Shown here piece after piece: positions 19,058 to 27,530 of a stretch of 64,000 nucleotides of DNA. The position numbers and the translations under genes are program-made. The first letter of the stretch is position 1. Each line of letters starts with the position of its first letter. Origin of the DNA: JAWWPG01 sp963820035 (lineage in GTDB: Bacteria > Actinomycetota > Actinomycetes > Propionibacteriales > Nocardioidaceae). The notes beneath the pieces are model-generated. The model did no database searches, was not told the DNA's origin, and saw only the letters and a list, made by a program, of their open reading frames with translations. The DNA is taken from positions 1 through 64,000 of the forward strand of contig CAWFYK010000009.1 of the NCBI GenBank assembly GCA_963820035.1. Reading direction: 5' to 3'.

Positions 19058-20005
19058 TCAAGCGAAGGGCATCTCATGAACATCTGTCTCCTCGGGCATC
19101 AAGTACGCCGCTTCGGACAAGGTTGCCCGGGACCGGACGTACCGCCTCCACGACCCTCTGAGACATGGAGCTGGTGTGACCGCCTGCGGCACTGAGGCTG
19201 GCAGGCGGAGGGTGGCACCACCCCTGACCTCCACCGGCCCGTCGTTCGCCACGAGCTCGCCCTGCGAGTCTGTCGCTTGCGACAAGGCGTGTTCCTTCAT
19301 CGAGCTCGACCGGCCCGGTCTGCCGCATCTCGACGGTGTCGAGGGACAGCTCGGCGAACAAGGCCAGCGAGCCGTGGTTCACGATGCCAGGAGGCCGGCT
19401 CCCGGTGCGGAGATCCTTGACCTCGGATGCATGGCTCACGCTCGTCGCGGCACTCCGGTCGAGCAGATGCTGCCGCCCTTCTGGATCCTGATATGGGCAC
19501 TCGCGAGGGTCAAACCGGCACCGAGCACCGTCAGCGGCTGGCGGAGTCGCTCGATCACGTGCACGGGCTCGTCCCCGATCAGCAGCTCCGAGCCTGGCGA
19601 CATGACCACCGGCGTGTCGAGGGTGCCTCCGGTCCACTCCATCGTGCTCAACACCGTGATCGAGCCGCCCTTGAGGCTCGCGCTGCACCCTGTCGTCGTA
19701 CTCGTGCTGAGCAGCAGGTTCGCCAGGTCGACTCCCTGCGGCACGGTGTCGACGTGAACGTCGCACGGCACCGTCTTGGGGGACACGATGTTCACCGCGT
19801 CCCCGTCGCCAGGCACACCCTCCGGCGACCAGTTCCGCGGGTCGGTCCACGAGTGGTTGTCAGCGTTGTGGTCGATCGACGACCCCACCCAGGTGAGCGT
19901 CTGACCGGTCATCGGCATCGCGACCGCCGGCGACGGGACGGCTGCGAGACGTCCCACGAGCGGGCAGCCTGCAACAAGGAATGCAAACTTTTTGACGTCT
20001 TCCAC
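19058..20005 (-). pseudogene. Secreted beta-rich repeat protein, frameshifted
   Basis: ATG 20005 begins MEDVKKFAFLVAGCPLVGRL with a signal-like stretch ending SPAVA. Then comes LTWVGSSIDHNADNHSW followed by NWSPEGVPGDGDAVNI, the 'W...NWxxxxVPGxGDxVxI' signature of exported beta-helix or autotransporter-associated repeats. STTTGCSASLKGGSITVLST and LTLASAHIRIQKGGSI follow. The frame breaks near 19440 and again near 19310; continuations LALFAELSLDTVEMRQTGPV and GELVANDGPVEVRGGATLRL fit the same fold and end at 19058. About 315 codons. Exported, ligand unknown. The divergent TetR promoter lies just upstream. Confidence 0.6.
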
Positions 20006-20058
20006 TTGACAGACCGCCCTCGCCTATCAATGATAGGTCCCATGACTACCGTTGATAG
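20006..20058 (+). promoter_or_regulatory. TetR promoter with palindromic operator
   Basis: TTGACA (20006-20011) is followed 17 bases later by AATGAT (20029-20034). Overlapping the latter is the 15-base palindrome CCTATCAATGATAGG (20023-20037), and a further half-site TTGATAGG lies at 20051-20058. The position fits self-repression by the TetR protein. An ATG at 20041 lies only a few bases past the -10 and encodes nine residues, with a stop overlapping the TTG at 20068. Confidence 0.65.
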
Positions 20059-20067
20059 GCCGGGACT

Positions 20068-20655
20068 TTGATCCCCACCTCAGTCGTCGATCGCCGCGCC
20101 CAGCGTCGCGGCCAGATCCTCGAGGCCGCCTGGGACATCGCCGCCGAGTCGGGACTGGCAGCGGTGTCCCTCCATGAGGTCGCTCGCCGGGTCGGCATCA
20201 GGCAGCCATCGCTCTACGGCTACGTCAGCTCCAAGCTGGATCTGTACGACGTCATGTTCGCTCAGGCCTACGAGCAGCTGCTGGCCCGGCTGGATGCCGC
20301 ACCCTCGGGCGGATCGGCGCGCGAACAGCTGCTGCGGATGTCCCGGGTGGTGCTCGACTTCGTGGTGGAGAACCCGCCACGTCAGCTGCTGCTGTTCCAG
20401 CGGGCCATTCCGGGGTTCGAGCCCTCGCCCGCCTCTGGTGCCCTTGCGAGTCGTCTGGTGGACCGGTGTGTGGTACTGCTGTCGGCGCTCGGTGCCGGCA
20501 GCGCTGCCCAGTTCGACGTCTACACCGCACTCATCGCCGGCCTGGGATCCCAGCAGGTCGCCAACGACCCCGGTGGTGACCGCTGGACCCGCCACCTCGA
20601 GGCACTCCTCGACCTGTTCCTCGACCACTTCATTGACCCGCCGGAGCCGACATGA
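20068..20655 (+). CDS. TetR/AcrR-family transcriptional regulator
   Basis: 195 residues when read from TTG 20068. The N-terminal HTH spans about residues 10-55: RRGQILEAAWDIAAESGLAA, VSLHEVARRVGIRQPSLYGY, VSSKLDLYDVMF, a textbook TetR helix set. The C-terminal ligand domain (LLRMSRVVLDFVVENPPRQL, LFQRAIPGFEP, VDRCVVLLSALGAG) resembles the WHG-type TetR C-terminal domain. The start is uncertain, because a nine-codon frame from ATG 20041 stops across the TTG. The gene overlaps the following MDMPI-like gene by ATGA, so the regulator probably controls its own operon and the SnoaL-like gene after it. Confidence 0.88.
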   Translation: MIPTSVVDRRAQRRGQILEAAWDIAAESGLAAVSLHEVARRVGIRQPSLYGYVSSKLDLYDVMFAQAYEQLLARLDAAPSGGSAREQLLRMSRVVLDFVVENPPRQLLLFQRAIPGFEPSPASGALASRLVDRCVVLLSALGAGSAAQFDVYTALIAGLGSQQVANDPGGDRWTRHLEALLDLFLDHFIDPPEPT

Positions 20656-21422
20656 TCCAGACACCTCAGCGCTCAGACCTCATCCCCGCCATCGACCACG
20701 CGGAGGCGATGCGGCTGACCGCCACCGAGAACGCGCGGCTGCTCGCACAGCTCCGCACCCTCGACGGCCAGCAATGGAGAGCGGAGACCGACTGCAGCCG
20801 TTGGACGGTCCGCGACGTCGTCGTCCACCTCGTCGCATCGGCGCAGGCCCAGGCCAACCCGCTCGAGTTCGTCCGCCAGGTCGTCGCTGGACGCCCGCTG
20901 ACGGCGCAGATCGGCGGCGAGCACTGGGTCGACGGGGTCAACGAAGCCCAGCTGCGCGCCCGGTCCGACTGGACCTCGGCGATGCTGCCGGACCTGTGGG
21001 AGCGGCACTCCGGCGCGGCGCTCAAGGCTCGACGCCGGATGCCCGCCCCCGTGCGCGCCCTGCCACTGCTGCCGATCGGGACCGGGCTCGGAGTGCACAT
21101 CGGCTGGCAGCCACTGCGCTATCTCTTCGACATGGGTTTCACCCGCGACGTCTGGATGCACCGAATGGACATCGCCCGGGCCGCAGGCGTCACACCGGAG
21201 ATCAGTCACGAGCACGACGGCCGGATCCTCTCCGACATCGTGGCCGAATGGTCACGCCGCCACGGGCAGCCCTACCACCTCACGCTCACCGGGCCTGCCG
21301 GCGGTGATTTCGGCAGCGCCGACGATGCCGAGCCGCAGACGGTCGACGCCGTCGACTTCGCCCGCATCCTCTCCGGCCGCGCCGAAGGCCCCGGGGTACT
21401 GCGCCACAAGCTTCCGCTCTAA
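20652..21422 (+). CDS. Maleylpyruvate isomerase/mycothiol-type (DinB-like) family protein
   Basis: 256 residues, overlapping the TetR gene by ATGA. The N-terminal four-helix DinB/MDMPI domain begins MRLTATENARLLAQLRTLDG and contains SRWTVRDVVVHLVASAQAQA, where the His is a usual metal ligand. GGEHWVDGVNEAQL and a C-terminal half with FTRDVWMHRMDIARAAGV supply the other characteristic His and Asp. Members use mycothiol or bind small electrophiles. Operon membership with a TetR regulator and a SnoaL-like protein suggests a substrate-induced detoxification or catabolic unit. The exact reaction is unknown. Confidence 0.8.
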   Translation: MIQTPQRSDLIPAIDHAEAMRLTATENARLLAQLRTLDGQQWRAETDCSRWTVRDVVVHLVASAQAQANPLEFVRQVVAGRPLTAQIGGEHWVDGVNEAQLRARSDWTSAMLPDLWERHSGAALKARRRMPAPVRALPLLPIGTGLGVHIGWQPLRYLFDMGFTRDVWMHRMDIARAAGVTPEISHEHDGRILSDIVAEWSRRHGQPYHLTLTGPAGGDFGSADDAEPQTVDAVDFARILSGRAEGPGVLRHKLPL

Positions 21423-21453
21423 CGACAACCCGTTCACCGAAAGGAACACCGCC

Positions 21454-21918
21454 ATGCCTGGCATCGCCATGCCCGAAACCGCCACCCCCACCACCGACAC
21501 GCTCAAGAGGCTCGCGCAACGCTTCGTCGACGAGGTCATCAACGCCCGCGACCTCGACGTCGCCATGGCGGACCTGGTTGCCGAGGACTTCGTCGAGCAG
21601 AACCCACTGCCCGGTCAAGGACCCGGTCGCGCCGGACTTGCCGACGTACTCGCCGGGATGTTCGCCGCCTTTCCCGACCTGCGCTGGACGCCACACGAGA
21701 TGATCGCCGAAGACGATCAGGTCATGACCTGGTCCACCTGGACCGGCACCCACCGCGGCGTGTTTCTCGGAGTTCCGCCGACCGGCCGCGGCGTGACAGT
21801 CGAAGCGTGGACCATCGACCGGTTCCACGCTGACCAACTGGTCGAGAGCCGAATCATCATGGACGTCGCCGGACTGCTGATCCAGCTCGGCGTGATCCCA
21901 GCCCCCGCCATCAACTGA
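21454..21918 (+). CDS. SnoaL-like polyketide cyclase/NTF2-fold protein
   Basis: 154 residues from ATG 21454, with GAAAGGA upstream. The NTF2-like cone fold is marked by the long first helix (LKRLAQRFVDEVINARDLDV), LVAEDFVEQNP, GMFAAFPDLRWTPHEMIAED and a final strand set GVTVEAWTIDRFHADQLVES. SnoaL-like proteins catalyse aldol cyclisation in polyketide pathways, but most actinobacterial homologues are orphan enzymes or binding proteins. It lies 32 bases after the MDMPI-like gene in the TetR operon. No polyketide genes are nearby, so a stand-alone hydratase or isomerase role is more likely. Confidence 0.85.
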   Translation: MPGIAMPETATPTTDTLKRLAQRFVDEVINARDLDVAMADLVAEDFVEQNPLPGQGPGRAGLADVLAGMFAAFPDLRWTPHEMIAEDDQVMTWSTWTGTHRGVFLGVPPTGRGVTVEAWTIDRFHADQLVESRIIMDVAGLLIQLGVIPAPAIN

Positions 21919-22026
21919 CAGGACGAGACGTCTGCACCGCAACAGCCAGCCGCCGGCATCTCGATCTCCGGACGCCGGCGGCGCGCACCCTGGTGAGAGG
22001 AGCGCCTACCCGCTGGGCCGACCTCG

Positions 22027-23608
22027 TCAGTGGCTCCGGGCCCGACCTTCTGCCTCCGCGAGAGCGGCGTCCGCCCGCTCGATCGGTGCGAACGACGGCG
22101 GTGGCGTCACGGTGCCGGAGGCCAAGGCGAGACGAGCCCTTGGCGGGAAGCCGTTCTGCTCAGTGGGGGCCGGCCGATGGGCCGAGTAGAGCCAGACACG
22201 GAAGAACCTCGAGAGGTCCACACCGCTGACCTGCTGGGCGTACTGCGTGAAGTCCGCCGTCGACCGGCTGGTGTGCCGCATCGTCGCCGCCCAGCCCCGC
22301 ATGATCGCGAAGAACGTCTTGGTGCCGACGCGGTTCCGTAGCGCCTGCAGCGTCATGGCACCTCGCTCATACTGCTGGATGATAAGGGCGTAGTAGGGCT
22401 TCTCGACGGGCGTCTGCCAGAACGGGTCGTCCTTCGGGTAGCTCCCGTAGATCGACAGGAACAGCTGCTCTGCTGTGCCCTCACCTTGCGCGTTCGACCA
22501 CACCCACTCGGAGTACGTCGCGAAACCCTCGGCCAACCAGAAGTGTCGCCAGCGGGAGGCGGTGACGCTGTCGCCGAACCATTGATGCGCGTTCTCGTGC
22601 ACCACTGCCCAGATGTCGTGCGCGATTGTTCTCCCACATCCCCATCGCGTAGGTGGGTCGGCCCTGTGTCTCGAACGCCGCCGGGAACAGGTAGCGCCAC
22701 ACAATGCCGCCTGCTGAGGAGAAGGGATACCGTCCCCAGGTCGACTGGAGGAACGCGAGCACGTCAGGTGTCTGCGACACGTCGCGGCGCGCGCGAGCCA
22801 TCAACACCCCTCCGCCCGACTCATACGCCGTGTAGGACGGCACGTGCCCGAGCACCGTGCCCTTCACCACGTCGTACCGCCCGATCATCATGACCGCAAG
22901 GTACGACGCCATCGGCGCCCCGGTCTGCCAGTGCTCCGTCACGTCCGACCCGAGCACGCTCCGCGAGACGAGAGTCCCGTTGGTCACAACCGTGTGCCCC
23001 TTCGGCACGGTGACCGTCACGTCATACGTCGCCTTGTCGCTCGGGTAGTCGTTGCCGGGGAACCACCACTCCGACGCCGCGCTGGGCTCGTCCAACGACT
23101 CGATTCCCGTCGGCGTCTCGTGCCAGTCCGAGTAGCCGCCGTATTTCACGCGCCCTGGCTTCGCCCGGTAGGTGACCTCGATCTGCATGGTGGTGCCCGT
23201 CCGAATGCCCGCGCTCGGCGTGACAACGAGGTCGGCGGAGTAGCTGTACTTCGGCCCCGGCACCGTCGTGAACTTCGCGGCCGAACCGTTGACGGTCACT
23301 GACTTTGCCGGGAGCGCGAAGTCCAGGTCGAAGCGCGACAGGTTCTGGGTCGCGACGGCCTCGACGACGGTGTCGCCGGTGAGCACGCCGGTCGACGGCT
23401 CGTAGTGCAGGTCGATGTCGTAGTGACTGACTGTGTAGCCGCCGTTGCCAAGCCCAGGCGTCAGGCGGTCGCCGAGGTCTGGCGCTCCAGGACTGAAGTG
23501 CACAACACTCTTCGTCGACGTCGCCTGCGCGGCCGGGATCGACAGCCCGACCACCAGGAGTCCGCAGACCGCCGCCGCCACCTGACCAACACGCGCAGAC
23601 CGAGCCAT
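22027..23608 (-). pseudogene. M1-family metallo-aminopeptidase, frameshift at the active site
   Basis: The gene starts at ATG 23608 after GGAGGCGGAG and has a signal peptide ending PAAQA. The N-terminal saddle domain is intact (GGYTVSHYDIDLHYEP, FDLDFALPAKSVTVNG, SASEWWFPGNDYPSDKATYD). The frame is lost near 22632, just after MGMWENN, and resumes as TIAHDIWAVVHENAHQWFGD with the zinc motif HENAH, followed by WLAEGFATYSEWVW carrying the third ligand Glu. The C-terminal helices follow to 22027. All catalytic parts are present but separated by the frame change. About 527 codons. Exported, probably for peptide nutrition. Either a recent null mutation or a sequencing indel. Confidence 0.8.
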
Positions 23609-23799
23609 CTCCGCCTCCGTCCGACCGGCTCCGCCCGAGCCGGTCAACCCCATGAGGCTAACCTCAGCAGGCCCGTCGGAGGGTCACGATTCGACACCGC
23701 TTTCCCGCGCCGCGGTTCGTGGCGCTGGAGGCAACAGGATGGTTTCGGTCGCGGCCGAATCGTTGCCCAGTTCGGCTGCCCGAACCTACGCTCGCCCCC

Positions 23800-24600
23800 A
23801 TGACGACCTCCCAGGTTGAACGCCCCTGCCCACCGATGTCGGCCGCCGCGGTTGTCGAGCTTCGCCAATACACGCTGATGCCTGGCGCCAGGGACACCCT
23901 GATCGAGCTTTTCGAGCGAGAGCTGATCGAGCCGCAGGAAGCGGTCGGTATGCGCGTGGGTGGTCTCTTCCGCGACCAGGCCAACCCCGACAGGTTCGTC
24001 TGGTTTCGCGGTTTCACGGGCCTGGCCGCCCGCCGGGCTGGGCTGACCGACTTCTACTCCGGTCCGGTATGGCGCCAGCACGGCCCAGCCGCGAACCAGA
24101 CCATGGTGGACTCCGACAACGTGCTGCTCCTCCAGAGAACGGATCCACCACACCCGGTTCCCGAACCGGAGCAGCCGCGACCCGCGGCAGGGACAACACC
24201 CGCCGACAAGGCCCCACGCGAGCGCGTCCTGGTCACGGTCTACGAGTTTCCCGAGGACGAGGTGGTGGCGACCTGGCTCGCCAGCGAGGTGCACGCCGTG
24301 CTCGAGTCGACGCTCGGGGTGACAGTGGGCACGTGGCGCACCTTGGCAGTCGCGAACGACTTCCCTGGGCTTCCCGTCCGCGAGGACACCCATGTGTTCG
24401 TCTGGGCCGCCACCTTCCCTGACCAGAACGGCGCCGACCAGGCGCGAGCTTCCCTTGCGTCGAGCCACGTTTGGCAGGAGGAGGTCGCTCCGAGGCTACG
24501 AGCAAGCGTCAAGGCGACCCAGGAGCTGCGGCTTCAGCCGACTTCCCGATCGCACCACCCCGCCGTACAACGACACGAAGATCAGCGAACGGATGAGTAG
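23800..24600 (+). CDS. NIPSNAP-family protein
   Basis: 266 residues from ATG 23800. The first domain opens AAAVVELRQYTLMPGARDTL and continues IELFERELIEPQEAVGMRVG and VWFRGFTGLAARRAGLTDFY. This is the 'ELRxYxLxPG' signature of NIPSNAP ferredoxin-like dimers. A proline-rich linker near residues 125-150 leads to a second, weaker half beginning RVLVTVYEFPEDEVVATWL. NIPSNAP proteins lack a firm biochemical function and are often found next to monooxygenases. Here the neighbours are a divergent M1 peptidase and a convergent VOC gene. Confidence 0.75.
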   Translation: MTTSQVERPCPPMSAAAVVELRQYTLMPGARDTLIELFERELIEPQEAVGMRVGGLFRDQANPDRFVWFRGFTGLAARRAGLTDFYSGPVWRQHGPAANQTMVDSDNVLLLQRTDPPHPVPEPEQPRPAAGTTPADKAPRERVLVTVYEFPEDEVVATWLASEVHAVLESTLGVTVGTWRTLAVANDFPGLPVREDTHVFVWAATFPDQNGADQARASLASSHVWQEEVAPRLRASVKATQELRLQPTSRSHHPAVQRHEDQRTDE

Positions 24601-24719
24601 TTTCCCATGCGTCGGGCACTGAGATGAGGACGATGGATCGGCTACCCGCGAGTTTGCCGGCGTTGGAGTGCGGGAGCGAGGATCTCGTGAGCCGAGCGTA
24701 GGTGGAGATGTGGCACTCC

Positions 24720-24754
24720 TTGACGCTAGCCCCGTCTTGACGCTAGCCCCCGTC
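24720..24754. repeat. 17-18 bp tandem direct repeat
   Basis: TTGACGCTAGCCCCGTC (24720-24736) is followed at once by TTGACGCTAGCCCCCGTC (24737-24754), with one extra C in the second copy. It lies in the convergent gap between the NIPSNAP and VOC genes and abuts a hairpin. Confidence 0.8.
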
Positions 24755-24782
24755 CGAGCTCGACCTGGCCGCGAACGGGGGC
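24746..24782 (-). terminator. Hairpin terminator between convergent genes
   Basis: GCCCCCGT (24746-24753) pairs with ACGGGGGC (24775-24782). The 8-bp GC stem lies 12 bases beyond the stop of the VOC gene and could end transcription from either side. No U-run follows, as is common in actinobacteria. Confidence 0.5.
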
Positions 24783-24794
24783 CACCAAACGGGC

Positions 24795-25220
24795 TCAGTC
24801 CAGCTCTTTCACCTCGGTCAGCCTGAAGTTGTTGCCGGACGGGTCGCGGAAGCCGGCGTCGATCCCGTAGGGCCGCTCCTCTGGTGTCTCCTGGAACTCG
24901 ACACCGCGAGAGACCAGGTCCTCATATGACTTATGGCAGTCGTCGGTGACGAGGAACACGGTGCTCGTGCCGCCCTTGGCAAGCAGCGTCCGGATCTGGT
25001 CGGCCGTCTGGGCGTCGAACACCGGAGGCCCGGGAATCGCCATCAGCACGATCCCGAAGTCCTCCTGACCGGCCGGCGCGACCGTCAGCCAACGGAAGTT
25101 GCCCAGCTCCGGCATCGTCACGTCCGACTGGACCTGCATGCCGAGCTTCTTGGTGTAGAACTCCAGTGCCTCGTCCTGGTCGTGGACCCATACCTGCGTG
25201 TTGCCGATTCGAAACATCAT
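24795..25220 (-). CDS. VOC (glyoxalase/bleomycin-resistance-like) family protein
   Basis: 141 residues. Two beta-alpha-beta-beta-beta modules are visible. The first begins MFRIGNTQVWVHDQDEALEF and runs YTKKLGMQVQSDVTM; the second has TVFLVTDDCHKSYEDLVSRG, EFQETPEERPYGIDAGFRD and PSGNNFRLTEV. The family binds a divalent metal and isomerises or cleaves small substrates. It lies 40 bases after an AraC-family gene on the same strand, and the two are probably co-transcribed. Pairing of AraC and VOC genes is common in actinobacteria; the substrate cannot be read. Confidence 0.88.
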   Translation of the reverse strand: MMFRIGNTQVWVHDQDEALEFYTKKLGMQVQSDVTMPELGNFRWLTVAPAGQEDFGIVLMAIPGPPVFDAQTADQIRTLLAKGGTSTVFLVTDDCHKSYEDLVSRGVEFQETPEERPYGIDAGFRDPSGNNFRLTEVKELD

Positions 25221-25260
25221 CTCTCCTTGGTTGCCGTCTTGGTGAGGATGACACTAGGGA

Positions 25261-25689
25261 TCAGTCCGGACCACTGTCTTCTCGAAACGTGCGGTTGTTC
25301 GGCCGGCCATAGGCCCGTACGACGCAGGCCGGGACGATCGCGTACGCCGACGCCGGTGGCAGGCCGGCACGGTAGGCCGCGGGCGACTTCCCGTAGACGC
25401 GGGTGAACGTCGTCGTGAAGGATCCGACGCTGGACAGACCGACGGCGGTGCAGATGTCGGCGACGGTGCGGTCGGTCATCCGCAGCATGGCCGCGGCTCT
25501 TTCCAGGCGCCGGGTCAACAGGTAGGCGTGCGGGCTCTCGCCGAACGCGCGACGGAACTCCCGGCTGAAATGCGCCGGCGACAGCCGGGCTGCGGCGGCG
25601 AGGTCGGTCACCGTGAGAGGCTCAGCAAACCGCGCATCGGCCAGGTCCTTGGCACGCTGGAGGTGTCGTGCGGTCGGCTGCGAGGTCAT
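25261..25689 (-). CDS. AraC-family transcriptional regulator
   Basis: About 142 residues from ATG 25689; an in-frame ATG three codons upstream is possible. The product is little more than the DNA-binding domain. First HTH: EPLTVTDLAAAARLSPAHFS. Then REFRRAFGESPHAYLLTRRL as the linker helix, and TVADICTAVGLSSVGSFTTT followed by FTRVYGKSPAAYRAG as the second HTH. There is no separate ligand domain, so it may act as a small, promoter-specific activator. Together with the downstream VOC gene it forms a two-gene unit. Confidence 0.87.
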   Translation of the reverse strand: MTSQPTARHLQRAKDLADARFAEPLTVTDLAAAARLSPAHFSREFRRAFGESPHAYLLTRRLERAAAMLRMTDRTVADICTAVGLSSVGSFTTTFTRVYGKSPAAYRAGLPPASAYAIVPACVVRAYGRPNNRTFREDSGPD

Positions 25690-25866
25690 CGGAACCATCG
25701 TCCCAGATCCGGACGACAGTCCCGTCTCGTCGGCAGCTCGGCGAGAGCCGGCCCGTCGTCGTACGGCGAATCGACCCGGATCGATGTGGCCGAATTCTCG
25801 CTCGGCGGACAGCCGCACGGTTCCGAATCGGGGTCGCTTCGGGGCCGCGGCGATCGGCCAGCTGGT

Positions 25867-26625
25867 CTAGCTCGCGCGGTGGGCGCGACGGAAGAGCGGC
25901 GGAAGGATGAGAACCATCAGCGTGGACCAGGTCAGATGGGTGAGTGCCGGTGCCTGCAGACCTCCGGAAGCACGCCGCTGCAGGCCGAACAGCGTCCCCA
26001 TGACTCCCCCGGCGAGCATCAGGGCGGGGTTCCGCGTCGCCGCGGTCGCCGCGACATAGACGGCGGTCGAGGCAGCGACCGCCCGGTCAGGGTCCAGGGC
26101 CGTGAAGAGTGCCCCGCGGAAGAACACCTCCTCCCCCAGTCCGTTGGCGAGCGTCGTCGCCAGGACCATCGGCGTGCGGCCCTGCTCGGCGAACATCAGC
26201 ACGTCGCCGACGGCTCGGTCAAGGAAGGGGACTCTGCGCACGACGAGCGCGCAACCGTAGAAGAAGCCGAACGCTCCGACACCGGTGGCGATCGGCGTGA
26301 TGATCGGGCGGCGCAGCCGCTGGTCTCGACTCTGGATCCAGCCGAGGTGCAGCGGCCCGGAGAGCACCCCTCCTGCAGTCCAGGTGGCTGCCACGGCGGC
26401 GGTGAGCCCGTAGAACTCCTTGGAGTTGGGCTTGGTCGAGAGCGTCATCCCGAGCAGGCCGGTGCCGATCAGCGCGGCACCGGCGACGATGCGTCGCCTG
26501 CGAGACTTCACGGCGGCAGACTCAGGATGCTCGATGGGTACGACGTGCGTGATCGGCATCGGGAGCCGATCTCCGAGCTTCGCCACTCGACGTTGCCACC
26601 AGCGAGTGGGGCGCGCTTGTGTCAT
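25867..26625 (-). CDS. CPBP/CAAX-type intramembrane metalloprotease
   Basis: 252 residues. Several hydrophobic segments are visible (VAGAALIGTGLLGMTL, LTAAVAATWTAGGVLSGPL, IATGVGAFGFFYGCALVV, AASTAVYVAATAATR, LMVLILPPLF). The hallmark GLGEEVFFRGALF carries the EExxxR motif, and TRNPALMLAGGVMGTLFGLQ and ALTHLTWSTLM carry the later conserved His. The family cleaves or modifies membrane-embedded proteins and also includes bacteriocin-immunity proteins. The gene overlaps the preceding epimerase-like gene by ATGA and closes the four-gene operon that diverges from the MerR-DICT regulator. Confidence 0.85.
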   Translation of the reverse strand: MTQARPTRWWQRRVAKLGDRLPMPITHVVPIEHPESAAVKSRRRRIVAGAALIGTGLLGMTLSTKPNSKEFYGLTAAVAATWTAGGVLSGPLHLGWIQSRDQRLRRPIITPIATGVGAFGFFYGCALVVRRVPFLDRAVGDVLMFAEQGRTPMVLATTLANGLGEEVFFRGALFTALDPDRAVAASTAVYVAATAATRNPALMLAGGVMGTLFGLQRRASGGLQAPALTHLTWSTLMVLILPPLFRRAHRAS

Positions 26626-27530
26626 CAAGCCGACTGTCGCTCGTCGTGCTCGCGAAGTGCGGTGCGGACCGCGTCGTCGTAGCCCATCGGGTCGAACGGG
26701 ACGATGGACCTGATCCGCTCGTCGGAGACGATGACCTCGTTGCTCATCGAGTCGATGAGGGAGCGCCCGGTCTGGGTGTCGACGTTCGTGACCAGCGCCA
26801 GCCAATGCGACGAGAGGCCGGGGCTGAGCAGCGGAACGGGCACGATCACCAGCGGGCGGTTCTTCAGCTTGGCCACCCGGCGCAGCATCGTGACATATTG
26901 CAACACCTCGGGACCGCCGATCTCGAAGACCTGGCCGACCGCGCGCGGCTCGTCGAGTACGCCGACCAGGTAGCGCACGACGTCGGCCACCGCGATCGGC
27001 TGGGTCTTCGTGCGCACCCACCGCGGGGTGATCATCGCGGGGAGGTGGTCGACGAGCTGTCGCGTCATCTCCCAGGAGATGCCGCCACTGCCCACGATGA
27101 TGCCGGCGCGCAGCACGGTGACGGGCACTCCGGCCTTGCCGAGGAGACCCTCGACGTCGCGTCGGCTGCGCAGGTGCGAGGACAGCTGGTCCTTCTCACC
27201 GCCGAGGCCGCCGAGGTAGATGATCTGCTTCACCCCGGCCTCGGCGGCGGCCTCGCCGAACGCCCGGGCAGCCTGTGCGTCGAGGTGCTCGAAGTCCTTC
27301 GAGTCCAGCGAGTGCACCAGATAGTACGCCGCCCGGCATCCGGCCAGGGCTTCCAACAGGGTGTCCGGTTCGTGCACGTCCCCGTAGACGGCTTCGCCCG
27401 GCCCGTCGTAGGTGTCAGGGTGGCGCGTCATCGCGCGCACCTGGTGGCCGGCCGTTGTGAGCTCCGGACAGAGGCGCCGTCCGACGAAGCCGGATGCTCC
27501 AGCGACCAGGACCTGGCCTTCGGACGTCAT
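26625..27530 (-). CDS. NAD(P)-binding epimerase-like protein (atypical SDR)
   Basis: 301 residues. The dinucleotide motif VLVAGASGFVGRRL opens the protein, and AVYGDVHEPDTLLEALAGCR and AAYYLVHSLDSKDFEHLDAQ resemble the complex-I NDUFA9-like/NmrA atypical SDR group, which usually lacks the Tyr-X3-Lys catalytic pair. AGIIVGSGGISWEM, TQPIAVADVVRYLVGVLDE and VFEIGGPEVLQYVTML follow. Such proteins act on sugar-nucleotides, quinones or lipid-linked groups, or only sense redox state. It overlaps both operon neighbours by four bases, which supports joint translation with the FHA protein and the CPBP protease. Confidence 0.85.
   Translation of the reverse strand: MTSEGQVLVAGASGFVGRRLCPELTTAGHQVRAMTRHPDTYDGPGEAVYGDVHEPDTLLEALAGCRAAYYLVHSLDSKDFEHLDAQAARAFGEAAAEAGVKQIIYLGGLGGEKDQLSSHLRSRRDVEGLLGKAGVPVTVLRAGIIVGSGGISWEMTRQLVDHLPAMITPRWVRTKTQPIAVADVVRYLVGVLDEPRAVGQVFEIGGPEVLQYVTMLRRVAKLKNRPLVIVPVPLLSPGLSSHWLALVTNVDTQTGRSLIDSMSNEVIVSDERIRSIVPFDPMGYDDAVRTALREHDERQSA

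Noticed and set aside
22600..22660. Programmed frameshift in the M1 aminopeptidase
   Set aside because: No slippery heptamer or downstream pseudoknot was seen, and M1 peptidases are not known to use recoding.
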